NCBI GenBank assembly: GCA_963841845.1
Contig: CAWJEG010000009.1
Span: 186,001-250,000, forward strand
Direction: 5' to 3'
DNA: 64,000 nucleotides
DNA from: CAVVGZ01 sp963841845
GTDB taxonomy: Bacteria; Chloroflexota; Anaerolineae; Anaerolineales; Anaerolineaceae
Each line of letters begins with the position of its first letter. The stretch's first letter is position 1. Shown piece by piece: positions 44,280 to 53,043 of the stretch. Position numbers and translations under genes: made by a program. Under the pieces are notes generated by a model, which was not told the DNA's origin, searched no databases, and saw only the letters and a program-made list of their open reading frames with translations.

Positions 44280-45560
44280 CTATTTTATCCATGGGGGAGT
44301 CTGGAATTCGCCCCCGGCATACTTTTGAGGGAAGAGTAGGATTTGTTCGGAATTTTGGAATTGGATGGTGTGAAGGGGGAAGGTTTCCTCATTCACCTCT
44401 GTTACATGGTTTTCGGGCCGGAATTTATAGGTACCGCATAATCCAGTATAAGGATTATCCACGAAGGATTGTGTAATTTCCTGGTACTTGGTAGGATCGC
44501 CGATTTTTTCAACAGTTTCAGCCCACATCATGATCATGTCATGTGCCTGGTATGGAATATAATAACCTGGTTCCCGGTCATAGGTTTCTATGAACCTTTG
44601 TTTGAATGCGTCCTTCTCTGGTCCGGGAAGCGGGCCTGCCTCAACACTGTAGATCAATCCATTGGCGTCCTCGCCGGCGAGATCAACAAATTCAGGCTGG
44701 GATGGAACATATTGCATATACATGAGTGAATTGGTTGGATCCGCAAGGAATTGTTGGAGGAAAGTGACTGCATCAGCCGGGTTCACCGATGCCATGAAAA
44801 TTAGAGCAGGATTGGCTTCGCGGATCTTGGAGAGCTGCGAACCCCATTCAACTGTACCCATCGGGAAGAGTTCGTCAACTACAACCGTCCAGCCATCGGC
44901 TGTGGCGGTTTCCCGGAATGCATCTACCACCCAAATGTTGTACTGGTAATCCTCGGTGAGTAAGGCTACCGTTTTACTTGGCCATTCATAACCAAGATTC
45001 ATAAGGTTTGCATAATTTTGGATGGTATTGGCTTGTTCATCGTCGGTGTACATAAAACAATTGAAATTCTGCTCGAAATCAGCTGTAATGGCTTCGGTAG
45101 TACCATGGCTGCCGCCAGCGCTCATGTATGGGACATCGTACTTTCCAAATTCCTGAACATCTACAGCTACATTTAGATAGGATGAAAGTACATAATCAAC
45201 CTTCTGATCCTCTACCAGGTATTTGGCTGCAGCAATGGCATCCTCGGCAAGCATATCCTTCGTATCAAAAACGACAAGCTCAACCGGACGCCCAAGCACC
45301 CCACCTTTGGCATTAAGGTCGGCAACAGCCATTTCTGATCCGGCTTTGGTATCAAAACCGTCTGAGGCGGCATACCCGGTTAATTGGGCAGGCACCCCAA
45401 TTTTTATTGGTGTCCCTGCAGGCGCACTGGTACCACCAGATTCGGCTGGTGCTTGCTCTGTTGGGGCGGCAGCTGGTGCACAGGCGGCCAGGATAAATAT
45501 GGCTACAGTGATGGCAAGAATTTTCATGATGATGGAAAACTTATTCGATTTTAAGTACAT
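44280..45560 (-). CDS. livK: ABC substrate-binding lipoprotein of the amino-acid/amide type (LivK-like)
   Basis: A 426-residue type I periplasmic-binding protein. The signal peptide has lipobox LAAC near residue 27, then an Ala/Pro-rich linker, then PIKIGVPAQLTGYAA and a two-lobe domain (DTKDMLAEDAIAAAKYLVED). AAGGAG at 45564-45569 on the minus strand supports the start at 45560 over 45575. It delivers substrate to LivHM. The ligand pocket cannot be read for specificity. Neighbouring patA suggests an amine or amino acid. Confidence 0.92.
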   Translation of the reverse strand: MYLKSNKFSIIMKILAITVAIFILAACAPAAAPTEQAPAESGGTSAPAGTPIKIGVPAQLTGYAASDGFDTKAGSEMAVADLNAKGGVLGRPVELVVFDTKDMLAEDAIAAAKYLVEDQKVDYVLSSYLNVAVDVQEFGKYDVPYMSAGGSHGTTEAITADFEQNFNCFMYTDDEQANTIQNYANLMNLGYEWPSKTVALLTEDYQYNIWVVDAFRETATADGWTVVVDELFPMGTVEWGSQLSKIREANPALIFMASVNPADAVTFLQQFLADPTNSLMYMQYVPSQPEFVDLAGEDANGLIYSVEAGPLPGPEKDAFKQRFIETYDREPGYYIPYQAHDMIMMWAETVEKIGDPTKYQEITQSFVDNPYTGLCGTYKFRPENHVTEVNEETFPLHTIQFQNSEQILLFPQKYAGGEFQTPPWIK

Positions 45561-45713
45561 CTCTATCTCCTTCATGTTTCAAACTCCTTTCAAATTGGTT
45601 TGTTTTGGCTGATATTTATAAATCTCGATTAGGATTATTAAAAGGCTGGCTCGTTATGTTATTCCATTAATGGTTTACCTATTATTAATACTTTCACTCT
45701 TTCAGAATGGCTC

Positions 45714-47066
45714 CTATTTTGGAGGGATTTCCAATTCCACTTCACCTAATACCCGGTCCATTGTCTCGATAACCCGGTCCATCTCGGCATAGGTGAATAC
45801 GACTGGGGGCTCCATTCGGGCAACACGGGCGTTATTGAGGTAACCACCAATTAAGATGTGGTTCTTGAACAATCCCTTTGCTACTGCCCAACCAATGGCA
45901 TCAGTTGGATATTCAATACCAATCATCAAGCCCCTGCCGCGCACATCCACAAGATAGGGGTGTCTGTCCTGCAGTTTCCTTAACCCTCCCATAAGATAAT
46001 CACCCTTTACCTGGCATTGTCCTGGGACGTCATTTTCCAGAATATATTTAATGGTAGCGATTGACGCAGAACAGGCAAGTGGATTTCCGCCATAGGTTGG
46101 TGAGCCAAGAATTAATGGTTTACCAACCAGTTTCCAGAGGTGCGGCCTGGCTATTATCCCGGTGGTTGGCATTACGCCGCCGCCAAAGGCTTTTCCAAAT
46201 ACAATGATATCGGGAACAACCCCCCAGCGGTCCACAGCCCAAATTGTCCCTGTTCGACCCATTCCGGACTGGATCTCATCATCAATCAGGAAACATTCGT
46301 ATTTGTCACAAATTTCACGCAGTTTGGGGAAGTAATCATCCGGCGGGATGATAATGCCTGCTTCCCCCTGGATAGGTTCAACAATCACCGCGGCAACGGT
46401 CTCGCCAACTGCAATTAAATTGCGAATGGCAGTTTCCATAGCTTCTGCATTACCAAATTCAACATGCTGGAATCCAGGCACCAGTGGCAGGTAGGGTTTC
46501 CGGTATGTGCCCTTTCCAGTAGCAGATAATGCCCCCATGGTTTTTCCATGGAATCCATTCACTGTAGAAATGATATACGTTTTTTCTGAAGCCAGGCGAG
46601 CCAGTTTTAAGGCGATTTCAATAGCTTCTGCTCCTCCATTATTAAAGAAGCAGTATTGCAGATCTCCCGGACTTATCAGGGAGACCAGGTGGGAAAGGTA
46701 CCCCCTGAGTGGATCAAGCAGATCCTGGCTGCACAGTGCATAACGATTGATCTGGTGTTGGATCGCATTGATGATCTCCGGATTTTTATGTCCACATAAG
46801 AAGACACCATTACCACCCATACAATCCAGATAATCTACCCCATGTGAATCAGTAAAATAGGAATCATGATCAGACCATTCAACAACAGTAGCATCAGTGG
46901 AAACACATTTGCGGTAGGTCTCATAACCTGGAGCCAAGTGATCTGTATAATATTTGGCAGCATCGACAACAACCATATCCTGCTCTTGAGGACTTATCTC
47001 AGATTTAGTAATTAATCCATACGCCTTGCGGGAGAGACTAAGTGCTTCATCAAATTTTATATCCAT
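45714..47066 (-). CDS. patA: class III aminotransferase, putrescine aminotransferase type
   Basis: A 450-residue PLP enzyme closely resembling E. coli YgjG/PatA along its length. It keeps the N-terminal helix region (YYTDHLAPGYETYRK), FGNAEAMETAI, VEPIQGEAGIIIPP, DDEIQSGMGRTG and the PLP Lys in FGKAFGGGVMP. PatA moves the amino group of putrescine (or cadaverine) to 2-oxoglutarate, giving 4-aminobutanal. It precedes the transporter genes in the same orientation, with 153 bases between. The substrate here could be another diamine or omega-amino acid. Confidence 0.85.
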   Translation of the reverse strand: MDIKFDEALSLSRKAYGLITKSEISPQEQDMVVVDAAKYYTDHLAPGYETYRKCVSTDATVVEWSDHDSYFTDSHGVDYLDCMGGNGVFLCGHKNPEIINAIQHQINRYALCSQDLLDPLRGYLSHLVSLISPGDLQYCFFNNGGAEAIEIALKLARLASEKTYIISTVNGFHGKTMGALSATGKGTYRKPYLPLVPGFQHVEFGNAEAMETAIRNLIAVGETVAAVIVEPIQGEAGIIIPPDDYFPKLREICDKYECFLIDDEIQSGMGRTGTIWAVDRWGVVPDIIVFGKAFGGGVMPTTGIIARPHLWKLVGKPLILGSPTYGGNPLACSASIATIKYILENDVPGQCQVKGDYLMGGLRKLQDRHPYLVDVRGRGLMIGIEYPTDAIGWAVAKGLFKNHILIGGYLNNARVARMEPPVVFTYAEMDRVIETMDRVLGEVELEIPPK

Positions 47067-47426
47067 TTATTTTCCTCCAATTTATTGAATAATAAGGATT
47101 AATCATGTTTCAAAATTGATCACAATGAAGAATGTCAGTTGATATTTCCCGGCGATAAACCAAGTTTATTTTCGTCATCGGCTATTCCATCGAAATTAAG
47201 AAATTTAATTATTGGTTCAGCTACATTATGGCCTGTGAAGTCATCATCTATTTTCCATAAAGCTCCAAAATACTATTTATTTTTTAAGGTCTTTATGTTG
47301 TGTAGCCAGAGTTCTTTACTTGAAAAATCAGCCAAAATCCCGGTTACCTACCAGTACTATTTTTCCAACCATGGGGGAGATCCCCAAAAAGGATGGTAAC
47401 TTTGCGGACCGGGATAACTATCGTGA
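47067..47426. other. 360-base region between the Lrp-type regulator and the aminotransferase
   Basis: No conserved coding frame. It should hold the promoter and regulator sites of the aminotransferase-transporter operon (transcribed leftward). No clear -35/-10 pair or long palindrome was found by eye. Confidence 0.4.
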
Positions 47427-48461
47427 TCAGGCATGCTCGCTTACTTCATTGAGACTTTCTTTGTAGATAGATTCAGGAATTTGCCAGTCATAGCTATCTT
47501 TGAAAACCTGCACAACCACAGAGGTTGAAGTTCTGATGATCCCTGGAACTTTGTGAATCACATCGGAGACGAAACGATATAGCTCCTGGATATCCTGGAC
47601 GCAAACCTGTACATTGATGTGCGATCCATCAATAGCGCACGCAACCCAGCTGGTTTGTTCGAGCTCTGCCAATCGCAAGGCAGCATCAAATAACGGCATC
47701 GATTCGACCTGGACATCAATATCTGCCTTAACAGGGAACCCCACTTTTTCAGGGTTTACAATCGCAGTAATCCGAATAACATCCTGATTCACCAACATTT
47801 CTATCCGGCTGCTGATTGAACGCGGCGAAATATTTCCAATGCGCCTGGCAATACTTGCAGCGGATATGAGCGGATCCTCCATGAGAAAATTTACAATTGT
47901 GAAATCAACCGCATCGATTTTCCGGGGGAGTAATCGACGTGAAAAATAGGGTGGTTTTCTAGGTGGGATCAAACCAGGTACGATTGAATCCGGGATCTGC
48001 CAGTGATATATATCCTTTAACTGGAGGGGGACTACTTCAGTGGTTGTCTCTTTAACGCCAGGCAGGGACGCTATTTGATTAGAGATTGTCGTATAAAGAT
48101 CGATATTATCCCGTGCATGGATCGTAATGCCAATGTCATGATTACCGAGGGTGTTGCAAACGTAACTGACAGATTCCAGGCAGACCATTTTCTCTGCAAT
48201 AGATCGTATGGATCCGGTCTCAACTCGCAGAAAGACATTAGCCATAACCGGAAAGCCTACCTTACCAGGGATAATAACAGTGCTCAGCCGAATTATGTTT
48301 TTTGAAAGGAGTCGATTGATCCGATAACGGATCATTGATATCGTTGAATCGGGAATCCGGTTGGATATAACAGGATTAGACATCCGGCCATCTTCCATCA
48401 GAAGGCGGATAATTGTTTGATCTATGGAATCAATCGTGCTCATCGGAATATTATAATCCAT
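47427..48461 (-). CDS. double-module Lrp/AsnC-family transcription regulator
   Basis: A 344-residue protein made of two complete Lrp/AsnC modules in tandem. Module 1 (about 9-165) and module 2 (about 187-335) each have a helix-turn-helix (IDQTIIRLL.. and VDFTIVNFL..) and a ligand-binding RAM domain. Both end in nearly the same tail, DIYHWQIPDSI and DSYDWQIPESI, so an internal duplication is clear. Usual family members have one module of about 150 residues. It is a likely sensor of the imported amino compound. The ATG at 48461 is only about 10 bases from the predicted transcript start. Confidence 0.9.
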   Translation of the reverse strand: MDYNIPMSTIDSIDQTIIRLLMEDGRMSNPVISNRIPDSTISMIRYRINRLLSKNIIRLSTVIIPGKVGFPVMANVFLRVETGSIRSIAEKMVCLESVSYVCNTLGNHDIGITIHARDNIDLYTTISNQIASLPGVKETTTEVVPLQLKDIYHWQIPDSIVPGLIPPRKPPYFSRRLLPRKIDAVDFTIVNFLMEDPLISAASIARRIGNISPRSISSRIEMLVNQDVIRITAIVNPEKVGFPVKADIDVQVESMPLFDAALRLAELEQTSWVACAIDGSHINVQVCVQDIQELYRFVSDVIHKVPGIIRTSTSVVVQVFKDSYDWQIPESIYKESLNEVSEHA

Positions 48462-48932
48462 TTTAAGGGATATAAATATATTACAATTTTTAGCCGATCA
48501 TGTCAAGCATCCTGTAAATAATTACGGATTATGATGTAAAATTACTTAATTCTTAACCGAAAACGCGTACAAACGAGAATTGGATGCCGAAACAGCCATG
48601 ATTCCGGAATTCCAAACAATCAACTTTATTTGCCAGAATCCTGGCTTGTTTTACCAATCAGTAAATGTTTGTTGATTCAGTGCCTGATACGACAAGCGGT
48701 GTTATTTGACTAAGATGATGGAATACTGTTCGTTGGTGATTGCAACAACTACTGCTGATATGTATAAGCCTATGTTTTTTCTACCTGGACTAATATCTAA
48801 ATTTCTAATTGGTAACCTGTTCACTTGCCCTTAAAAATTTATTTACCCATTTCGGCGATTCTTTGTATAATTCTTATAAAATCCCTTGTTTCTTTTTAAT
48901 GACCAATCTGTGAGAATAATTTGGAGGTAATC
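48462..48932. other. 471-base divergent regulatory region between the regulator and AOR genes
   Basis: No coding frame. It holds the regulator promoter at 48478-48506 (minus strand) and presumably the AOR promoter. TATAAT at 48866-48871 is a possible -10 but lacks a good -35. Length and divergence suggest regulator-binding sites. Confidence 0.5.
48478..48506 (-). promoter_or_regulatory. promoter of the Lrp-type regulator
   Basis: On the minus strand, TTGACA (48501-48506), a 17-base spacer and TAATAT (48478-48483). The start codon follows about 17 bases after the -10 box and no ribosome site is seen, so the message may be nearly leaderless. Confidence 0.7.
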
Positions 48933-50838
48933 ATGCCCATCAGTGCCAACGGAAAAATTTTGCATGTAGATCTTTCAAATAAAAGGTTGTTGGTTGAAGA
49001 ACCGCCGGAGAGCTTTTTACCGGAAATATATTGGAGGGTCTGCAATGGGTCTTTCATACATTCTGAAAGAACTTAAACCAGGTATTGACCCGCTTGGTCC
49101 CGATAATATCTTAACCCTGATGTTGTCGGTACTCACCGGAGCCCCAATATCTGGACAAAGCCGCATGACTGCCAGCGCTAAATCTCCCCTGACAGGGGCG
49201 GTTGGAGATTCCCAATGTGGCGGTTTTTTTCCGGCTGAGATGAAATTTTCCGGTTTTGACGGCATTGTTGTTAGAGGTAAGGCGGCTCATCCCGTTTATT
49301 TATGGCTGCATGACGGCGAGGCAGAAATAAGGGATGCATCACATCTATGGGGGAAGACAGCATCCCGGGTTGAGGACGTATTGAGAGAAGAATTGAATGA
49401 TGAAAAAATTGAAATTGCTCAATGTGGCCCAGCCGGTGAGAAGCTGGTGAAATTGGCCGCCATCATAAACATGGCTAACCGCGCCAATGGACGTACCGGT
49501 ATGGGTGCAGTGATGGGATCCAAAAATTTAAAAGCCGTAGTTGTGAAAGGAAGGACCAGGAAGATTAACCTGGCGGATGGAAAACGATTAAATGAACTTG
49601 CCAGGGAGGGTACCGTCCTGCGGAAAGAAAATGGTGACATCGAAAATCTACATATTGACGGTACTGCAGGTGTTGTATCAGGCCAGCATTTGGATGGAGG
49701 ATTGCCGACCCGCAACTTTTCCGAGGGTCAATTTGAAGGCTTTGAAAAACTATCCGGAGAGACCATGACGGAAACCATCCTGGCTGAACGTGATTCTTGC
49801 TTTGCCTGCAGTGTTCGCTGCAAGCGGGTGGTAGAGACGGAGTGGAATGGCAATCCTGTGGTCAAACGTAATGGCGGCCCCGAGTATGAAACGGTGGCTA
49901 CCCTTGGATCGTACTGCGGAGTGGATAACCTGGCTGCAGTTGCCTATGGCAACCAATTGTGTAATGAGTATGGATTGGACACGATAGGCACCGGGGCAAC
50001 CATTGCCTGGGCAATGGAATGTTTTGAAAATGGTGTTCTAACTGAGGCAGAAATCGGATATCCTTTGAGGTTTGGTGATGACAAAGCGATGATCCGTACC
50101 ATCCTGCAGATTGCCACAAGAGAAGGGTTTGGAGATACCCTGGCGGAGGGTTCGCGCCGGGCGGCCAATCATTTAGGGAAGGGGCATGCTTTCCTGATTG
50201 ATGCCAAAGGGGCTGAGGCTCCTGCCCATATGCCGCAGGTAAAAAAGAGTCTCGGATTGATCTACTCGGTGAATCCGTTTGGAGCCGACCACCAATCGCA
50301 TGAACATGATCCAAACGTAGAGGATGGGGCATGCGATCGTTCAAAAGTGAGAATGAAGCTGCTCGGTTTTGAGAATACCCTCCCCAAGAAATCCATGGGG
50401 GAAGATAAAGTGCGTTATGCACTCACTACCCAGTATATCTACTCCTTTACGGATTCCGCTGATTTATGCCAATTTGTTTTTGGCCCCGGATGGCAATTAT
50501 ACGGTCCGGATCACATGGTTGAGATAGTTAAAGCAGTCACGGGTTGGCAGGATTTTGACCTGGAGGAGCTGCTGCTGGTAGGTAAACGGCGGCTGAACAT
50601 GATGCGTGTATTCAATGCGCGCGAAGGATTCACCCGTGAAAATGACAGGCTGGCGGAAAAATTTTTCAAACCCCTTAAAGGGACCGGACCAAGTGCCGGG
50701 GTTGCAGTTGATGAAGAGGTGATCGAGGAAGCAAAGACAATTTATTACAGGCTTGCCGGTTGGGAGGAAACCACTGGTAATCCAACCCCCGAGCAGCTTG
50801 CCAAACTCGGATTGGCTGAACTGGCGGGAAGCTACTAA
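48933..50838 (+). CDS. aor: aldehyde:ferredoxin oxidoreductase (tungsten type), one-base frameshift near N-terminus
   Basis: Oxidises aldehydes to acids with ferredoxin. GGAGG at 48923-48927 precedes ATG 48933, giving GKILHVDLSNKRLLVEEPPESF, the normal AOR start. After a run of five T (49014-49018) the frame must shift: FYRKYIGGSAMGLSYIL continues in the other frame. Four T would restore 634 residues. Cluster cysteines CFACSVRC and the distal ADLCQFVFG are present, as are pterin-site segments such as GRTGMGAVMGSKNLKAVVVKG. It ends in a strong terminator. Either an error in sequence or a broken gene. Confidence 0.88.
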
Positions 50839-51143
50839 ATTTAATTAGAAAGACTGGTTCTGCCAGCGAGGGATGAAGACCTTCATCCCTCGCTGTTTTT
50901 AGTGGGGTCAGACTAAGGCATAAATTACCATTGTAAGCCGCTCAAAAGAAATTGATCATCAACTGGCTGCAGATCAATACTGTAACCGAATAAAACCAGC
51001 TAACACATAAATATTAAGACCCTCGGGAAATAAAAACCTTGTTCAGGATGCGATTGATTCGTATTTCTTTGCGAAAAACAACCCCCTGAATAATTTCATG
51101 GATTGATCTGTGACAATGAAAATCCGACCAGGGGTGGGGCAGA
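50839..51143. other. 305-base intergenic region with terminator and short direct repeats
   Basis: After the AOR terminator there is no coding frame. TGGGGTCAGACTA (50903-50915) recurs as TGGGGCAGACTA (51135-51146), which runs into the stop codon of the rhomboid gene. The 220 bases between may be a mobile-element relic, but no transposase remains. Confidence 0.4.
50864..50900 (+). terminator. strong intrinsic terminator after AOR
   Basis: CAGCGAGGGATGAA (50864-50877) pairs with TTCATCCCTCGCTG (50882-50895), followed by five T. A perfect 14-base stem. Confidence 0.93.
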
Positions 51144-51926
51144 CTAGAAGGATACTGCCAGCAAAATTGAAAGAAGGATAAATTCGATCAGCGCAAAAAG
51201 TAGATACCTGGGGAATGATTTTTTCTCGTCCAGCACCAACCGCTGAGGATCTCCAGTTATTTTATAAGCCGCACCGGCAAACCAGGCGAAAATTAACCCT
51301 CCAACCAGTCCACCGAGGTGTCCCCAATTATCAATACGCGGGGAAAGGCCGAGAGTAAGATTGATGAGGGTAATCGTGATGATATTGATCAGTAAAGGAC
51401 GTGCTTTCTTCCCGAAAAGGAACCGGTTTTGATAGATGAAAATTCCCTGAGCACCTATCAACCCAAAGATAGAAGTGGATGCACCCAGGGATGGCTCTGG
51501 TGAAAGAATAAATGAAAAGACATTTCCGGCATACCCTGCCAGGAGATACAAAACAAGAAATCGCAAATTCCCGTAGTAAGCCTCAAGTCCTGGACCAATA
51601 ATATAGAGTGCATACATATTAAAAGCGATATGGATAAAGGAGCCATGCAGGAATATGGGAGTTATCAGCCGCCAGAATTCACCTTCCCGAATTAAGTTAT
51701 TATATTTGGCTGCCCAGAAAATCAGGAGATCATCATTCAACAGGAACTGGCTGGCCATTTGCAGCAGGAAGACGAAAATGGTAATCCCGATGAGTGAATA
51801 ACTGACGCGGGGTTTTGCGGGTTTAATCTGCAGGATCAATGCCTGGGGCTGGGGTTGCACCGTATTTGGCGATTGCGGTGGATAGTCTAGGTTGTCCTGG
51901 GGGTTGACTGGAGGTTGGTAGGTCAT
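51144..51926 (-). CDS. rhomboid-family intramembrane serine protease
   Basis: A 260-residue protein with a Pro/Gln-rich cytoplasmic N-terminus (1-38), then six or seven helices. The catalytic Ser is in LGASTSIFGL, the His in WGHLGGLVGG, and the family HGSFIHIAFNMYAL lies in the second helix region. It cuts membrane proteins within the bilayer; the substrate is unknown. Its ATG overlaps the gmk stop by 4 bases (ATGA), so it is translated with gmk. Confidence 0.92.
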   Translation of the reverse strand: MTYQPPVNPQDNLDYPPQSPNTVQPQPQALILQIKPAKPRVSYSLIGITIFVFLLQMASQFLLNDDLLIFWAAKYNNLIREGEFWRLITPIFLHGSFIHIAFNMYALYIIGPGLEAYYGNLRFLVLYLLAGYAGNVFSFILSPEPSLGASTSIFGLIGAQGIFIYQNRFLFGKKARPLLINIITITLINLTLGLSPRIDNWGHLGGLVGGLIFAWFAGAAYKITGDPQRLVLDEKKSFPRYLLFALIEFILLSILLAVSF

Positions 51927-52552
51927 AGCGAAAATTTTCGATGATTTGTCCGGTGATGTTCTGCTTCAATAATAGAAACAATTGTGTCCACTGCTTTTTC
52001 AAGTTGTAACGCGGCATTGATCACGATGTAATCAAATTCCTGGATATGCTGCATTTCATTCTGAACAGTTTCAATCCGTACCCGGAGTGATTCTTCATTT
52101 TCGGTTTTTCGGTTATGGAGGCGGTCAAACCACTCCTGGATATTTCTTGGAATCAGGAAGATCAGAACGGATTCAGGGAAGAGTTTTTTCATTTTTGCTG
52201 CTCCCTGAACGTCCAGACGCATGATGATATCTTGCTGGCTAGCTATCGCATCCACGATCTGAGATTTTGGTATACCCTTGTAATCCGTGTATACCAGCGA
52301 GTTTTCAATGAATCCACCTTGCTCAATGAGCAATTTGAACTCTTCCTGGGAATAAAAAATGTAATCCTCCCCGGGAATTTCTTCCGGTCTGGGTGCCCTT
52401 GTTGTGGCTGTCACCACGAAATGGATAGGCAGGCCTCTTTGTCTAAGTGATTTTAATACTGTGTCTTTTCCGACGCCTGAAGGACCGGATACAATGATCA
52501 TTAATGGCTGGGGGTGCAGTACTTCAAATGACAAGGATTCATCAATTATCAA
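51923..52552 (-). CDS. gmk: guanylate kinase
   Basis: Phosphorylates GMP to GDP with ATP. P-loop IIVSGPSGVGKDT, then TTRAPRPEEIPGEDYIF for GMP binding, and RLDVQGAAKMKKLFP. The start is uncertain. The longest frame reaches 52639 and would overlap the divergent zinc-ribbon gene. A TTG at 52552 with GAGGT just before it gives about 209 residues, the normal length, and is preferred. The P-loop carries Asp (GKDT) where many have Ser. Translationally coupled to the rhomboid gene. Confidence 0.93.
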   Translation of the reverse strand: MIIDESLSFEVLHPQPLMIIVSGPSGVGKDTVLKSLRQRGLPIHFVVTATTRAPRPEEIPGEDYIFYSQEEFKLLIEQGGFIENSLVYTDYKGIPKSQIVDAIASQQDIIMRLDVQGAAKMKKLFPESVLIFLIPRNIQEWFDRLHNRKTENEESLRVRIETVQNEMQHIQEFDYIVINAALQLEKAVDTIVSIIEAEHHRTNHRKFSL

Positions 52553-52632
52553 GGATACCTCGAAATAAATTGCTGAAATGAATTCAGGATGATTATAATA
52601 GATAACAGTATATCTATCACCCGGAGAATTAA

Positions 52633-53043
52633 ATGCCAAACTACGAATACCGTTGTCTGGATTGCAACGCCAGGTTTGAAATTTTTATGTCCTATAGCGA
52701 ATACGGGAAAAGGCAGGTAGTCTGTCCAAAGTGCGGGAGCGAAAATTGCACAAGGAGGATCGGTAAAATCCGCTTTGCCCGTTCAGAAGATAGCCGTATG
52801 GATGAGTTTTCTGATATGGATAATTTCGATGGATTGGAGGATGATCCGGTTGCCCTGGGCAGGATGATGCGAAAAATGAGTAAAGAAGTGGGAGAGGAAA
52901 TGCCCTCTGAGTTTAATGAAGTAGTTGGCAGGTTAGAAGCCGGTCAATCTCCAGAGCAAATTGAACGCGATCTGCCTGATTTGGGATCTGAACCTGGAGG
53001 AATGGGCGGTTTTGGCGGCGACTCCTTTGATGATGAGGACTAA
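52633..53043 (+). CDS. FmdB-family zinc-ribbon protein
   Basis: A 136-residue protein that starts MPNYEYRCLDCNARFE and has the paired CLDC and CPKCG zinc ribbon within the first 40 residues, as in putative FmdB regulators. The rest is acidic and Met/Gly-rich (ending GGMGGFGGDSFDDED), probably disordered. The function is unproven in most species. It is divergent from gmk. Confidence 0.85.
   Translation: MPNYEYRCLDCNARFEIFMSYSEYGKRQVVCPKCGSENCTRRIGKIRFARSEDSRMDEFSDMDNFDGLEDDPVALGRMMRKMSKEVGEEMPSEFNEVVGRLEAGQSPEQIERDLPDLGSEPGGMGGFGGDSFDDED

Noticed and set aside
48994..49060. TTG start of the AOR gene within the shifted frame
   Set aside because: The true start at 48933 has a ribosome site and AOR-like sequence; the TTG frame begins with non-homologous residues caused by the frameshift.
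49898..50422. A 174-codon minus-strand frame
   Set aside because: Antisense to the AOR gene, with no recognisable protein features.
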